Source: Bacillota bacterium (lineage in GTDB: Bacteria > Bacillota > Limnochordia > Darwinibacteriales > DTU012). From it: a stretch of DNA of 5,914 nucleotides. Shown piece by piece: positions 1 through 5,773 of this stretch; within the stretch, counting starts at the first letter, position 1, and each line of letters begins with the position of its first letter. The DNA lies in NCBI GenBank assembly GCA_012521805.1, contig JAAYLQ010000103.1, positions 1 through 5,914 on the forward strand, written 5' to 3'. The notes beneath the pieces are model-generated. The model searched no databases. It saw only the letters and a list, made by a program, of their open reading frames with translations, and was not told the origin of the DNA. The position numbers and the translations under genes are program-made.

Positions 1-36
1 CGTTCGTCCTGAGCCAGGATCAAACTCTCCAATAAA
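1..36 (-). rRNA. rrs: 16S ribosomal RNA, 5' end (partial)
   Basis: Read on the minus strand, this is the universal 16S 5' end: GGAGAGTTTGATCCTGGCTC followed by AGGACGAACG, which contains the standard 27F primer site. The gene runs off the left edge, so only about 36 nt are present. The mature 5' end is placed at about position 36 (TTTATTGG...) by analogy with Bacillus 16S. The exact processing site is not fixed by the sequence and could differ by a few bases. Identity is certain. The rest of the operon (23S, 5S, any tRNAs) is outside the window. Confidence 0.97.
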
Positions 37-75
37 AATGGTTAGTTTAATCTGCTCTCTTTTTGACAGAGCTGA

Positions 76-93
76 TAACTTTCTTAAAAGTTA
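76..93 (-). other. 16S leader hairpin
   Basis: A perfect inverted repeat (TAACTTT, 4-nt loop, AAAGTTA) gives a 7-bp stem between the BoxA-like site and the 16S 5' end. It lies in the pre-16S leader, where folding and RNase III-type processing take place. It is AT-rich and has no U-tract, so it is not a terminator. The structure is seen in the sequence; its role in rRNA processing is an inference. Confidence 0.45.
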
Positions 94-105
94 CCCGCAC
101 TTCTG

Positions 106-125
106 CTGTTTAGTTTTCAAAGTCC
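106..125 (-). promoter_or_regulatory. rRNA BoxA-like antitermination site
   Basis: The minus strand reads GGACTTTGAAAACTAAACAG about 70 nt upstream of the mature 16S end and downstream of all three promoters. The CTTTGAAAACT core matches the BoxA-type motif of Firmicutes rRNA leaders and spacers. There the NusB-NusE (S10) complex binds nascent RNA to prevent premature Rho-dependent termination of the non-coding operon. Location, orientation and sequence all fit. A matching BoxB was not identified. Confidence 0.7.
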
Positions 126-159
126 AGCTTTTAACATTTCGCTTCATGCGACAAGGCTT

Positions 160-189
160 ATCTTACCACAGAAGCTGATGTAATGTCAA
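160..189 (-). promoter_or_regulatory. rrn promoter P3 (closest to 16S)
   Basis: The -35 is TTGACA (184-189, perfect) and the -10 is TAAGAT (160-165, 4 of 6), with an 18-bp spacer. The predicted start is near 152-153, about 116 nt before the mature 16S end. The sequence just upstream of the -35 is A-rich (GAGAAAAATTGG) and could act as an UP element. The perfect -35 with an imperfect -10 and long spacer is compatible with a regulated rRNA promoter, but regulation cannot be read from sequence alone. Confidence 0.75.
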
Positions 190-231
190 CAACCAATTTT
201 TCTCATTCTGATTTGAAGCTGGTTGCTGCTG

Positions 232-248
232 CGCCGCAAACAGCGGCG
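232..248. other. GC-rich hairpin between rrn promoters P2 and P3
   Basis: A perfect 6-bp GC stem (CGCCGC, loop AAACA, GCGGCG on the plus strand) lies just after the predicted start of P2. On the minus strand it is followed by CAGCAGC rather than a T-run, so it is not an intrinsic terminator. P2 and P1 transcripts would carry it in the 5' leader and P3 transcripts would not. Its function is unknown; it may affect stability or processing of the longer leaders. Confidence 0.4.
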
Positions 249-258
249 ACATTTATTC

Positions 259-287
259 ATTATAATGGTTTCGGTCCGGAAAGTCAA
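259..287 (-). promoter_or_regulatory. rrn promoter P2
   Basis: The -35 is TTGACT (282-287, 5 of 6) and the -10 is TATAAT (259-264, perfect), with an optimal 17-bp spacer. The predicted start is near 252. This is close to the sigma-A consensus and points toward the 16S gene. It lies 98 bp upstream of P3, counted -35 to -35. Confidence 0.8.
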
Positions 288-334
288 ATGGAAGTGTTTT
301 CCAGACAATCAGCTGTTTTCGCTGTGCGATTATT

Positions 335-363
335 ATCATATCAGGTTGTCTTCGGCCTGTCAA
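335..363 (-). promoter_or_regulatory. rrn promoter P1 (distal)
   Basis: The -35 is TTGACA (358-363, perfect) and the -10 is TATGAT (335-340, 5 of 6), with a 17-bp spacer. The predicted start is near 328-330. The -35 begins 29 bp after the gmhB-like stop codon. The sequence upstream is AT-rich (AATTAAAG, CTATTTTT), resembling an UP element. Together with P2 and P3 it forms a three-promoter array feeding the rRNA operon. Confidence 0.75.
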
Positions 364-392
364 CATCCGATTTCCGCAAAAATAGACTTTAA

Positions 393-920
393 TTATTCCC
401 ATTTACCAAACAATTCAACTACAGCTTCGATGAGGCTCGGACTCACCATGTCTGCTTCAGGCGGAGCAGCTTCAGTTTTCCCCACAAAGATTGTTTTGGT
501 ACCTGCTCGCTTACCCGCTTCTATATCCATCACCCGATCTCCTACCATATAAGATTCAGTAAGATCAATATCATATTTTTCAGCTAGCTCGAGCAGCATG
601 CCCGGTTTCGGCTTGCGGCAGGAACACCCCGCCTTTGGTTTATGGGTGCAGGCTCTGATTTCATCAATCTGACCGCCGGCTGCTTCAACGTGTGCGGCCA
701 GCTTATCATGAATTGCGTCCAAGTCTGCATGCGTCATATAGCCTAATCCCACACCGCCTTGATTAGTCACCACAAACACGCGATAGCCTAGTGAATTCAG
801 GCGAGCAATCGCCTCGCCTACCCCGCTGATCATCTTCAGTTCCTCCGGCTTGTTGGGAGGACGCTTATAAGCCTTGTTCAAAACACCGTCACGATCTAAG
901 AAAAATGCCCGGTTTCTCAT
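393..920 (-). CDS. gmhB: HAD-family D,D-heptose 1,7-bisphosphate phosphatase-like protein
   Basis: A cytoplasmic HAD phosphatase of 175 aa, close to the usual length of GmhB (about 190 aa). GmhB removes the C7 phosphate from heptose 1,7-bisphosphate in ADP-heptose synthesis for lipopolysaccharide or other glycans. Motif I is DRDGVLN (nucleophile D9, acid D11), motif II is VVTNQGG (T52), motif III is in RKPKPGM (102-108), and motif IV is VGDRVMD (D128, D132). C91, H93, C99 and C101 form the zinc-binding loop typical of GmhB and the HisB N-terminal domain. The ATG has a good AGGAGA site 6 nt upstream and lies 17 bp after the preceding gene, so co-transcription is likely. The histidinol-phosphatase domain of HisB is the closest alternative; no his or heptose gene is nearby to decide. 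The HAD fold is certain, the exact substrate is not. Confidence 0.82.
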   Translation of the reverse strand: MRNRAFFLDRDGVLNKAYKRPPNKPEELKMISGVGEAIARLNSLGYRVFVVTNQGGVGLGYMTHADLDAIHDKLAAHVEAAGGQIDEIRACTHKPKAGCSCRKPKPGMLLELAEKYDIDLTESYMVGDRVMDIEAGKRAGTKTIFVGKTEAAPPEADMVSPSLIEAVVELFGKWE

Positions 921-937
921 GGTATTTCTCCTGTTTT

Positions 938-1382
938 TTATTTGTCATATTCCCGTTTTTCACTCTCCATCCGCTTCTTAAACAGGCGCAGATGATCATG
1001 ATTCTCTTCCATAATATTTTGGACAAGGTTCTGACTCTCAGGATCCAGTTCATCGATGCGGTCTTCGTAAGCATGAATACCTTTGTCCTCTCCGCTGTAC
1101 ACCTGCTTCAGGAGCCGTTCAGGGCTGATCATGGAGTTGATTGCCGCTGCAGCATTTGCCATCATTCCACCTATTCCGGTGCCTTGGTTGGGGTGTCCCC
1201 CTAACTGGCGTACCCGCTCACTCAGCACTGCAGCATGCTGGGAGTGGTCAACTGCAAAGGCTCCAGCATCTGTTTAACCTGCGGATCCTTCTGAAACTTC
1301 AGTGCACTTCGGTAAGCATCGACAGCCATCTGTTTCCCTTAATCAGTTCGTTCAGCAGTTCAATTTGTTTGCTTCGATCCAT
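938..1382 (-). pseudogene. DUF2383-type ferritin-like four-helix protein, disrupted by two 1-base homopolymer deletions
   Basis: Starting at the ATG at 1382-1380 (AGGTGA ribosome site), the frame shifts at 1333-1338 (GGGAAA run, one base short) and again at 1256-1258 (TTT run, one base short). Restoring one base at each gives a continuous 148-aa protein: MDRSKQIELLNELIKG, then KQMAVDAYRSALKF, EPFAVDHSQHAAVL, VRQLGGHP, and later GEDKGIHAYEDRI and EENHDHLRLF. This layout, with LGG.P in the middle, GED..AY in the third helix and NHD in the fourth, resembles the DUF2383/PA2169 family of ferritin-like helical bundles, whose function is unknown. The halves look like a duplicated helix pair (DAYRSAL/HAYEDRI; DHSQH/ENHDH). 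As sequenced, the first frame stops after 27 codons; a GTG at 1228-1226 would make only a C-terminal 96-aa piece. Either sequencing error or a real pseudogene. Confidence 0.75.
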
Positions 1383-1390
1383 GCTGTCAC

Positions 1391-1421
1391 CTCTGGATGT
1401 TTTCTTATAGTATATCCAGAG
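1391..1421 (-). promoter_or_regulatory. Inverted repeat covering the ribosome binding site of the DUF2383 gene
   Basis: On the minus strand CTCTGGAT (1414-1421) and ATCCAGAG (1391-1398) form a perfect 8-bp stem with a 15-nt AT-rich loop. The 3' arm contains the AGAG of the AGAGGTGA ribosome site that serves the ATG at 1382. In a transcript reading through from the MutS-like gene the stem would partly hide this site. There is no U-tract, so it is not a terminator. The stem is seen; translational control is an inference. Confidence 0.45.
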
Positions 1422-1433
1422 CGAGCAGTTCAA
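1404..1433 (-). promoter_or_regulatory. Candidate weak promoter in front of the DUF2383 gene
   Basis: TTGAAC (1428-1433, 4 of 6) and TATAAG (1404-1409, 5 of 6) are separated by 18 bp. The -35 overlaps the stop codon of the MutS-like gene. The predicted start, near 1397, would exclude the 5' arm of the adjacent hairpin and leave the ribosome site open. The match is modest and may be chance in AT-rich DNA. Confidence 0.25.
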
Positions 1434-3157
1434 CCTGTGATTTCTTTTGGGTACCCTAGAATTTTTAACAGCTCTATCGCGTTGCGAGTTTGGGAAGGTC
1501 CTGGCTTAAGAGTGTAATCGAATTCAAGGCCGTATTCACCGATTTTTTCCCGAAAATGATAGTTTACATACTGCTTCGTCAGCATTTCAGTCAGTTCCAA
1601 ATCGTGGGTAGCTGCAAGAATCACGGTGTGTTTCTGGGCTGCGAATTTAAGCACACGGAACCCCGCTGTTATTCGCTCCTCGGAATTAGTGCCCCGATAC
1701 ATTTCATCAAAGATAGCCATTATCACTGTCTTGTTATCAGTCTCTATTTCCTTAATTATCCGCAGAATCGACTGGGCTTCAACAAGGTAATAGCTTTTTC
1801 CTTCAATCAGATTATCCGCTCTGCCGATTACAGTCATAAGTTTAACAAATCTTGACGAATACCTTCTGGCAAAGCAGGTAAAAATGCTCTGGGCGAACAG
1901 AGCATTGACACCGACCGTGCGTAAAAACGTAGACTTGCCTGACATATTGGAACCAGTAATCAGAATACCTTTTTCGCCTATGGTTAAGGAATTAGGCACA
2001 GGTTCGCGCAGCAGAGGATGATACATCTCCACACCAATAAGCTTTTCTGGATCGTTTGAGCTGACACCGATTTTTAGTTCGGGCTCACAGTAATACGCCA
2101 AAGAGTCTCGGTAAGAAGCGGCTGCCTGAAGTGCATCAAGCTCGCCAACCCACTGATAGAGACATAACAGCTCAGAACGATTTTGGCGAACCTGCGCAAT
2201 CGCCCGTTCAAATCCCCGCACATCGAGCAGAAAATAGATACTCAAGTACTGGAGCAAACTCCCCAAAATTGGATCTGCCGATTCGAGTCCAATAGTTGAA
2301 GCAATACGCTGAAAACCTTTGGCCCGTTTTAAGGCATTAGTAACCCTTGGTGCATCGTACGTACGATGTAACTCCTGCACTGCTGCTAGTTTGCCTGCTA
2401 ACTCCACCAGCACCGTTAAGGTCCTAATCGTGTGAAAAAAACCGGATATTCTTTTATGCATCTTGTTGTGAATGAAAAGATTAATGATAAAAATTGCAAT
2501 TACCACTAGAACCCCAAATGGAAGCGAAAAAAGCAGGATAACAGGAGCTGCGCAGGCTGAGTAAAACAAAAGATTATATGCCCAGCCATAGCGCAGACTC
2601 GGCAGCGCAGGTGGCTCCCACACCATTTCAATGGCAGTGGGACTGGCATCTTTCAGTTTCGTAAGGGCGACTTGGATCTGCTCCCGCAATCCAGGGTTTG
2701 ATTGAAATATCTCGATCAGCTGTGACCGCCTTTTAAGCTCGTCTAGTTCGAACACCGGTGTTCGAAGGAGCTTGTAGAGATACTGCTGCCCCACAACTGT
2801 GCAGGTGCGATCTATGTACTTGAAAATCTCATCACCGGTAAGATCTGCCCAGGTGCGATCATCGATGGCAAACGCTGTTTCCTTGCCAGCCAACTTGAAA
2901 TACAGCTCAATCTCTTTAAAGTTGTGCTTTTTCTCCGGCTTTTCAGATGCTCCCCATGCCCTACGAAGCTGCTCTAACAAACGCTGCCGGGATATTTTTG
3001 AAAACAGGATTCTAGCCAAGATCCCCAGCAGCCCGGCTGGAATCAGAAGCAGCAGGTACTTTGGTTCAGATAAATTAGATGCTAAAACCAATCCAAAATA
3101 TGCTGTCAGTACAGCTGCAGCTGCGGATATCCACGTAAACAGCTTCAGCCAATCCAT
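1430..3157 (-). CDS. MutS-related membrane-anchored ATPase
   Basis: A 575-aa protein with two parts. The C-terminal third is a complete MutS domain V ATPase: Walker A GSNMSGKST (402-410), Walker B VIMAIFDE (478-485) followed by RGT (488-490), the ATHD histidine (H518), and a C-terminal MutS-type helical segment (PSQTRNAIELLKILGYP). Residues 100-390 resemble the MutS core/lever region (DRTCTVVGQQYLYKLLRTP). Predicted membrane segments lie at about 8-25 and 33-52, with a longer hydrophobic stretch at about 193-230 inside the core. The N-terminal mismatch-recognition domain of MutS1 is absent, as is the C-terminal Smr nuclease domain of MutS2. The start is supported by an AGGGGGA site about 8 nt upstream. 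It follows leuS by 58 bp, with a hairpin in between. Proteins like this are often labelled DNA mismatch repair protein, but true mismatch repair is unlikely for a membrane form without the recognition domain; its role is unknown. Confidence 0.85.
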   Translation of the reverse strand: MDWLKLFTWISAAAAVLTAYFGLVLASNLSEPKYLLLLIPAGLLGILARILFSKISRQRLLEQLRRAWGASEKPEKKHNFKEIELYFKLAGKETAFAIDDRTWADLTGDEIFKYIDRTCTVVGQQYLYKLLRTPVFELDELKRRSQLIEIFQSNPGLREQIQVALTKLKDASPTAIEMVWEPPALPSLRYGWAYNLLFYSACAAPVILLFSLPFGVLVVIAIFIINLFIHNKMHKRISGFFHTIRTLTVLVELAGKLAAVQELHRTYDAPRVTNALKRAKGFQRIASTIGLESADPILGSLLQYLSIYFLLDVRGFERAIAQVRQNRSELLCLYQWVGELDALQAAASYRDSLAYYCEPELKIGVSSNDPEKLIGVEMYHPLLREPVPNSLTIGEKGILITGSNMSGKSTFLRTVGVNALFAQSIFTCFARRYSSRFVKLMTVIGRADNLIEGKSYYLVEAQSILRIIKEIETDNKTVIMAIFDEMYRGTNSEERITAGFRVLKFAAQKHTVILAATHDLELTEMLTKQYVNYHFREKIGEYGLEFDYTLKPGPSQTRNAIELLKILGYPKEITG

Positions 3158-3186
3158 AAAGAATCCCCCTCTTGCTTTGGAATATG

Positions 3187-3211
3187 GAAAAGCGGGGCAG
3201 ATACCCCGCTT
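3187..3211 (-). terminator. Hairpin after leuS, probable weak intrinsic terminator
   Basis: Four bases after the leuS stop, the minus strand forms a perfect 8-bp stem (AAGCGGGG, loop TATCTG, CCCCGCTT) that runs into TTTTCC. The stem is strong but the U-tract is only four residues, so termination is probably partial. Since no good promoter is visible before the MutS-like gene, read-through from leuS may be its main source of transcription. An mRNA 3'-end stabiliser is an alternative role. Confidence 0.55.
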
Positions 3212-3215
3212 GCAG

Positions 3216-5612
3216 TTATTTTGCGACTAGATTCATAATCTTCCCTGGCACATAAATTGTCTTTACAACTTGTTTTCCGTCCAGGGCATTTTTGACCGCG
3301 GTAATCTCCTCAGCAGCTGCTTTGACATCGTCTTCCGATGCATCAGCAGCCACATCTACTGTTCCGCGTGTCTTGCCGTTAACCTGAATAGCAACGGTAA
3401 CTTGGTCAGCTACCAGCATGGCTGGATCCGCTTCAGGCCACCGCGCCAGGAATACAGACGACTCGTTACCCAACTTCTGCCACAATTCTTCGGCTAAATG
3501 CGGAGCCATCGGAGCTAACAAGATAACCAGTGTATCCATACTCTTGCGATCAAGAGTTGAACCGGATGCATTGATATACTCCATGAACGCGCTGACTGCC
3601 GTATTCAGCTTGAAGGATTCAATCCTCTCTGTTACTGTGGCAATCAGCTTATGACGCCGCTTCTCGCTCTCTTGAGTTGGCTCGGCTGGATTCTTCAGGC
3701 TCCGGTCAACTAAATTCCACACTCTTTGGATAAACCGATATACTCCCTCGATTCCATTATCCATCCACTCTGAATCTACTTCAGGGGGACCGATAAACAA
3801 TTCATAGATCCGCAACGAGTCGGCACCATAATGTTCAACCAGCTCATCAGGATTGACAACATTTCCTTTCGACTTACTCATTTTTGCTCCATCTTTGGTA
3901 ATCATTCCCTGGTTGAACAATCTAGTGAATGGTTCGTCAAAATCAACAACACCAATGTCGTATAGGAACTTAATGTAGAACCTGGAGTAAAGCAGGTGCA
4001 GTACCGCATGCTCCACTCCGCCGACATAAAGATCCACTGGCAGCCAATATTTTAACTGTTCAGGATCTGCCAAAGCATCATTATTATCAGGGTCTGCATA
4101 GCGCAGGAAATACCAGCAGGAGCCAGCCCACTGCGGCATAGTGTTTGTTTCTCTCTTTGCTTGACCACCGCAGCTTGGGCAGGTTGTATTCACCCACTCC
4201 TCGATAGCAGCAAGTGGCGATTCGCCTGTACCTGTTGGTTGATAATTGTCTACATCAGGCAGTCTAACCGGCAGTTGATCTTCCGGAACCGGGACCTCGC
4301 CACAGTCAGGACAGTGAATAATCGGAATTGGTTCACCCCAGTACCGCTGCCTTGAAAATACCCAGTCGCGCATTTTATATTGGACAGATGCTTTACCCTG
4401 CCCCCTCCGCTCCAACTCTTCTGTAATTGCTTTTTTAGCTTCCTCTGAGGTCATTCCATCGTACTTATCGGAATTGGTCAGCTTACCATCCATAACAAAA
4501 GGAAGCTCTGGAACTTGACCATCTAAATCCGCAATCACTGGAATTATAGGAAGATCGAATTTCTGGGCAAACTCATAATCCCGCTCATCGTGTGCGGGAA
4601 CTGCCATGATCGCACCTGAGCCGTAATCAATCAGCACATAATCGCTGACCCAGATCGGTATTTTACTGCCGTTAACAGGATTCACTCCGTATGCGCCGGT
4701 AAACACGCCTGTTTTTTCCTTACTTGCCATCCGCTCCACAGATGATTTAGTCATCGCCTGCTTGACATACTCTGCCACCGCTTCCGATTGTTCTTCTGTG
4801 GTTATTTTTTCGACAAGCTCATGCTCTGGAGCTAAAACCATATAGGTTGCACCAAAAAGGGTGTCCGGTCTAGTGGTAAACACAGTGATTTGATACTCTG
4901 TACCGTCAACAGCAAACACCACTTCGGCACCTTCACTGCGTCCGATCCAGCTTTCCTGCATCTTGATAACTTTTTCAGGCCAATCTAATTTTTTTAATCC
5001 TTCCAACAGACGATCCGCATACTTGGTAATCCGAAGCATCCATTGTTTTAGATTTTTCTTTTCTACAGGTGTCCCACAGCGCTCACATTCACCCTGGACA
5101 ACCTCTTCGTTAGCTAAGCCTGTTTGGCAGCTTGGACAGAAGTTGATCGGCATTTCTTTGCGATATGCCAAGCCGCGCTTGTACATCTGGAGAAAAATCC
5201 ACTGGGTCCACTTATAGTAGTTGGGATCAGTAGTGTCCACTTCTCTGCTCCAGTCATACATCGCACCGATTTCATGCAATTGGCGCTTAAAGTTGGCAAT
5301 GTTGTTTGCCGTTGAAACGCTGGGATGGATCCCCTTTTTGATCGCATCATTTTCGGCAGGCAGCCCAAATGCGTCCCAACCCATTGGATGCAGGACATTA
5401 TAGCCCTGAAGCTTTTTATAACGGCTCCACACGTCACTTAAAACATAGCCGCGCCAATGACCGACGTGGAGGCCTGAACCAGATGGATAAGGGAACATAT
5501 CCAAGCAGTAGAACTTCGGCTTATTTGGGTCAAGTTCTACTTTGTGGGCTTGTGAGTCCTCCCAATATTTCCGCCATTTAGCTTCGATTTCCTTGTGATT
5601 ATACGAACTCAT
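3216..5612 (-). CDS. leuS: Leucyl-tRNA synthetase (class I, bacterial type)
   Basis: Cytoplasmic enzyme that joins leucine to tRNA-Leu using ATP. The 798-aa length is normal for the bacterial LeuS family (about 800-860). The HIGH motif is HVGH (49-52) in PSGSGLHVGH, and the KMSKS loop is intact (577-581). The CP1 editing domain spans about 225-415, with the threonine-rich TTRPDT (246-251) and the conserved aspartate in HDERD (D345), so misacylated tRNA should still be hydrolysed. Two zinc clusters are visible: C159/C162/C176/C179 and C434/C437/C478/C481. The WYFLRYADP core, the anticodon-binding helical domain (about 620-720) and the C-terminal VQVNGKTRG domain are complete. The ATG has a strong AGGAGG site (5621-5626) 8 nt upstream. 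Expression probably starts at the promoter at 5745-5773 and is controlled by the leader attenuator. Nothing is missing or truncated. Confidence 0.98.
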   Translation of the reverse strand: MSSYNHKEIEAKWRKYWEDSQAHKVELDPNKPKFYCLDMFPYPSGSGLHVGHWRGYVLSDVWSRYKKLQGYNVLHPMGWDAFGLPAENDAIKKGIHPSVSTANNIANFKRQLHEIGAMYDWSREVDTTDPNYYKWTQWIFLQMYKRGLAYRKEMPINFCPSCQTGLANEEVVQGECERCGTPVEKKNLKQWMLRITKYADRLLEGLKKLDWPEKVIKMQESWIGRSEGAEVVFAVDGTEYQITVFTTRPDTLFGATYMVLAPEHELVEKITTEEQSEAVAEYVKQAMTKSSVERMASKEKTGVFTGAYGVNPVNGSKIPIWVSDYVLIDYGSGAIMAVPAHDERDYEFAQKFDLPIIPVIADLDGQVPELPFVMDGKLTNSDKYDGMTSEEAKKAITEELERRGQGKASVQYKMRDWVFSRQRYWGEPIPIIHCPDCGEVPVPEDQLPVRLPDVDNYQPTGTGESPLAAIEEWVNTTCPSCGGQAKRETNTMPQWAGSCWYFLRYADPDNNDALADPEQLKYWLPVDLYVGGVEHAVLHLLYSRFYIKFLYDIGVVDFDEPFTRLFNQGMITKDGAKMSKSKGNVVNPDELVEHYGADSLRIYELFIGPPEVDSEWMDNGIEGVYRFIQRVWNLVDRSLKNPAEPTQESEKRRHKLIATVTERIESFKLNTAVSAFMEYINASGSTLDRKSMDTLVILLAPMAPHLAEELWQKLGNESSVFLARWPEADPAMLVADQVTVAIQVNGKTRGTVDVAADASEDDVKAAAEEITAVKNALDGKQVVKTIYVPGKIMNLVAK

Positions 5613-5632
5613 CTAACTCTCCTCCTCCAGAT

Positions 5633-5668
5633 TAAAACAAAAGACCCTTCATTTACTGAAAAGGGTCT
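5633..5668 (-). terminator. Intrinsic terminator in the leuS leader (attenuator)
   Basis: On the minus strand AGACCCTT (5661-5668) pairs perfectly with AAGGGTCT (5642-5649) across an 11-nt loop, and the stem runs directly into CTTTTGTTTTAAT. Stem and U-tract are both strong. It lies downstream of the leuS promoter and only seven bases upstream of the AGGAGG site, so unless prevented from forming it would stop leuS transcription. This position is characteristic of transcription attenuation. Confidence 0.8.
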
Positions 5669-5738
5669 GCGGTACTGTTCTATCTGTAAAAAGTTACAAT
5701 AACTCCAAGAACCGCTTAAACCAAAACCGACAGAACTT
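5664..5738 (-). promoter_or_regulatory. leuS leader with competing antiterminator helices
   Basis: Upstream of the terminator, GGTTTAAGCGGT (5711-5722) can pair with ACCGCAGACC (5664-5673): five GC-rich pairs, an AA bulge, then five more pairs including one G-U. The second strand uses five bases of the terminator 5' arm, so this helix and the terminator are mutually exclusive. A third helix, GTTCTGTC (5729-5736) with GATAGAAC (5677-5684), would enclose the antiterminator strand and act as an anti-antiterminator. A small hairpin, AGTTA-TTG-TAACT (5692-5704), lies inside. The region before the terminator reads AGTACCGC where a T-box would have TGGNACCGCG; the tRNA-pairing UGG is absent. The pairings are seen; switching and the signal sensed are inferred. 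Confidence 0.5.
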
Positions 5739-5744
5739 ATGCTT

Positions 5745-5773
5745 ATTATATCCAAACGGAGATTTATTGACAA
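5745..5773 (-). promoter_or_regulatory. leuS promoter, near-consensus sigma-A
   Basis: The -35 is TTGTCA (5768-5773, 5 of 6) and the -10 is TATAAT (5745-5750, perfect), with an optimal 17-bp spacer. The predicted start is near 5738, giving a leader of about 125 nt before the leuS ATG. A promoter this strong followed by a terminator supports control at the level of elongation rather than initiation. Confidence 0.85.

Noticed and set aside
232..248. Intrinsic terminator between rRNA promoters
   Set aside because: The stem is GC-rich, but no T-run follows on the minus strand, and only a weak ATTTATT follows on the plus strand, where no gene would need terminating.
183..552. Plus-strand open frames across the rRNA promoter region and the gmhB 3' end
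   Set aside because: They are antisense to the promoter array and to a well-supported gene, have no ribosome site, and encode low-complexity sequence with no recognisable motif.
889..1074. Minus-strand 61-codon open frame overlapping the DUF2383 and gmhB start regions
   Set aside because: It overlaps both better-supported genes in another frame and has no family resemblance; it is a shadow.
4963..5581. Several open frames of 60-107 codons on both strands within leuS
   Set aside because: All are shadows of a complete, motif-rich leuS reading frame and lack start signals or domain features.
5633..5680. Canonical T-box riboswitch before leuS
   Set aside because: The ACCGC part is present, but the preceding bases are CAGT rather than TGGN, so pairing with the tRNA 3' end is lost. 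The leader from the predicted start is also too short for a typical Stem I.
5694..5708. Leucine-rich leader peptide (TTG GAG TTA TTG TAA) for classical attenuation
   Set aside because: Three of four codons are leucine, but the frame has only four codons, begins with TTG and has no ribosome binding site. It coincides with a small hairpin and is probably chance.
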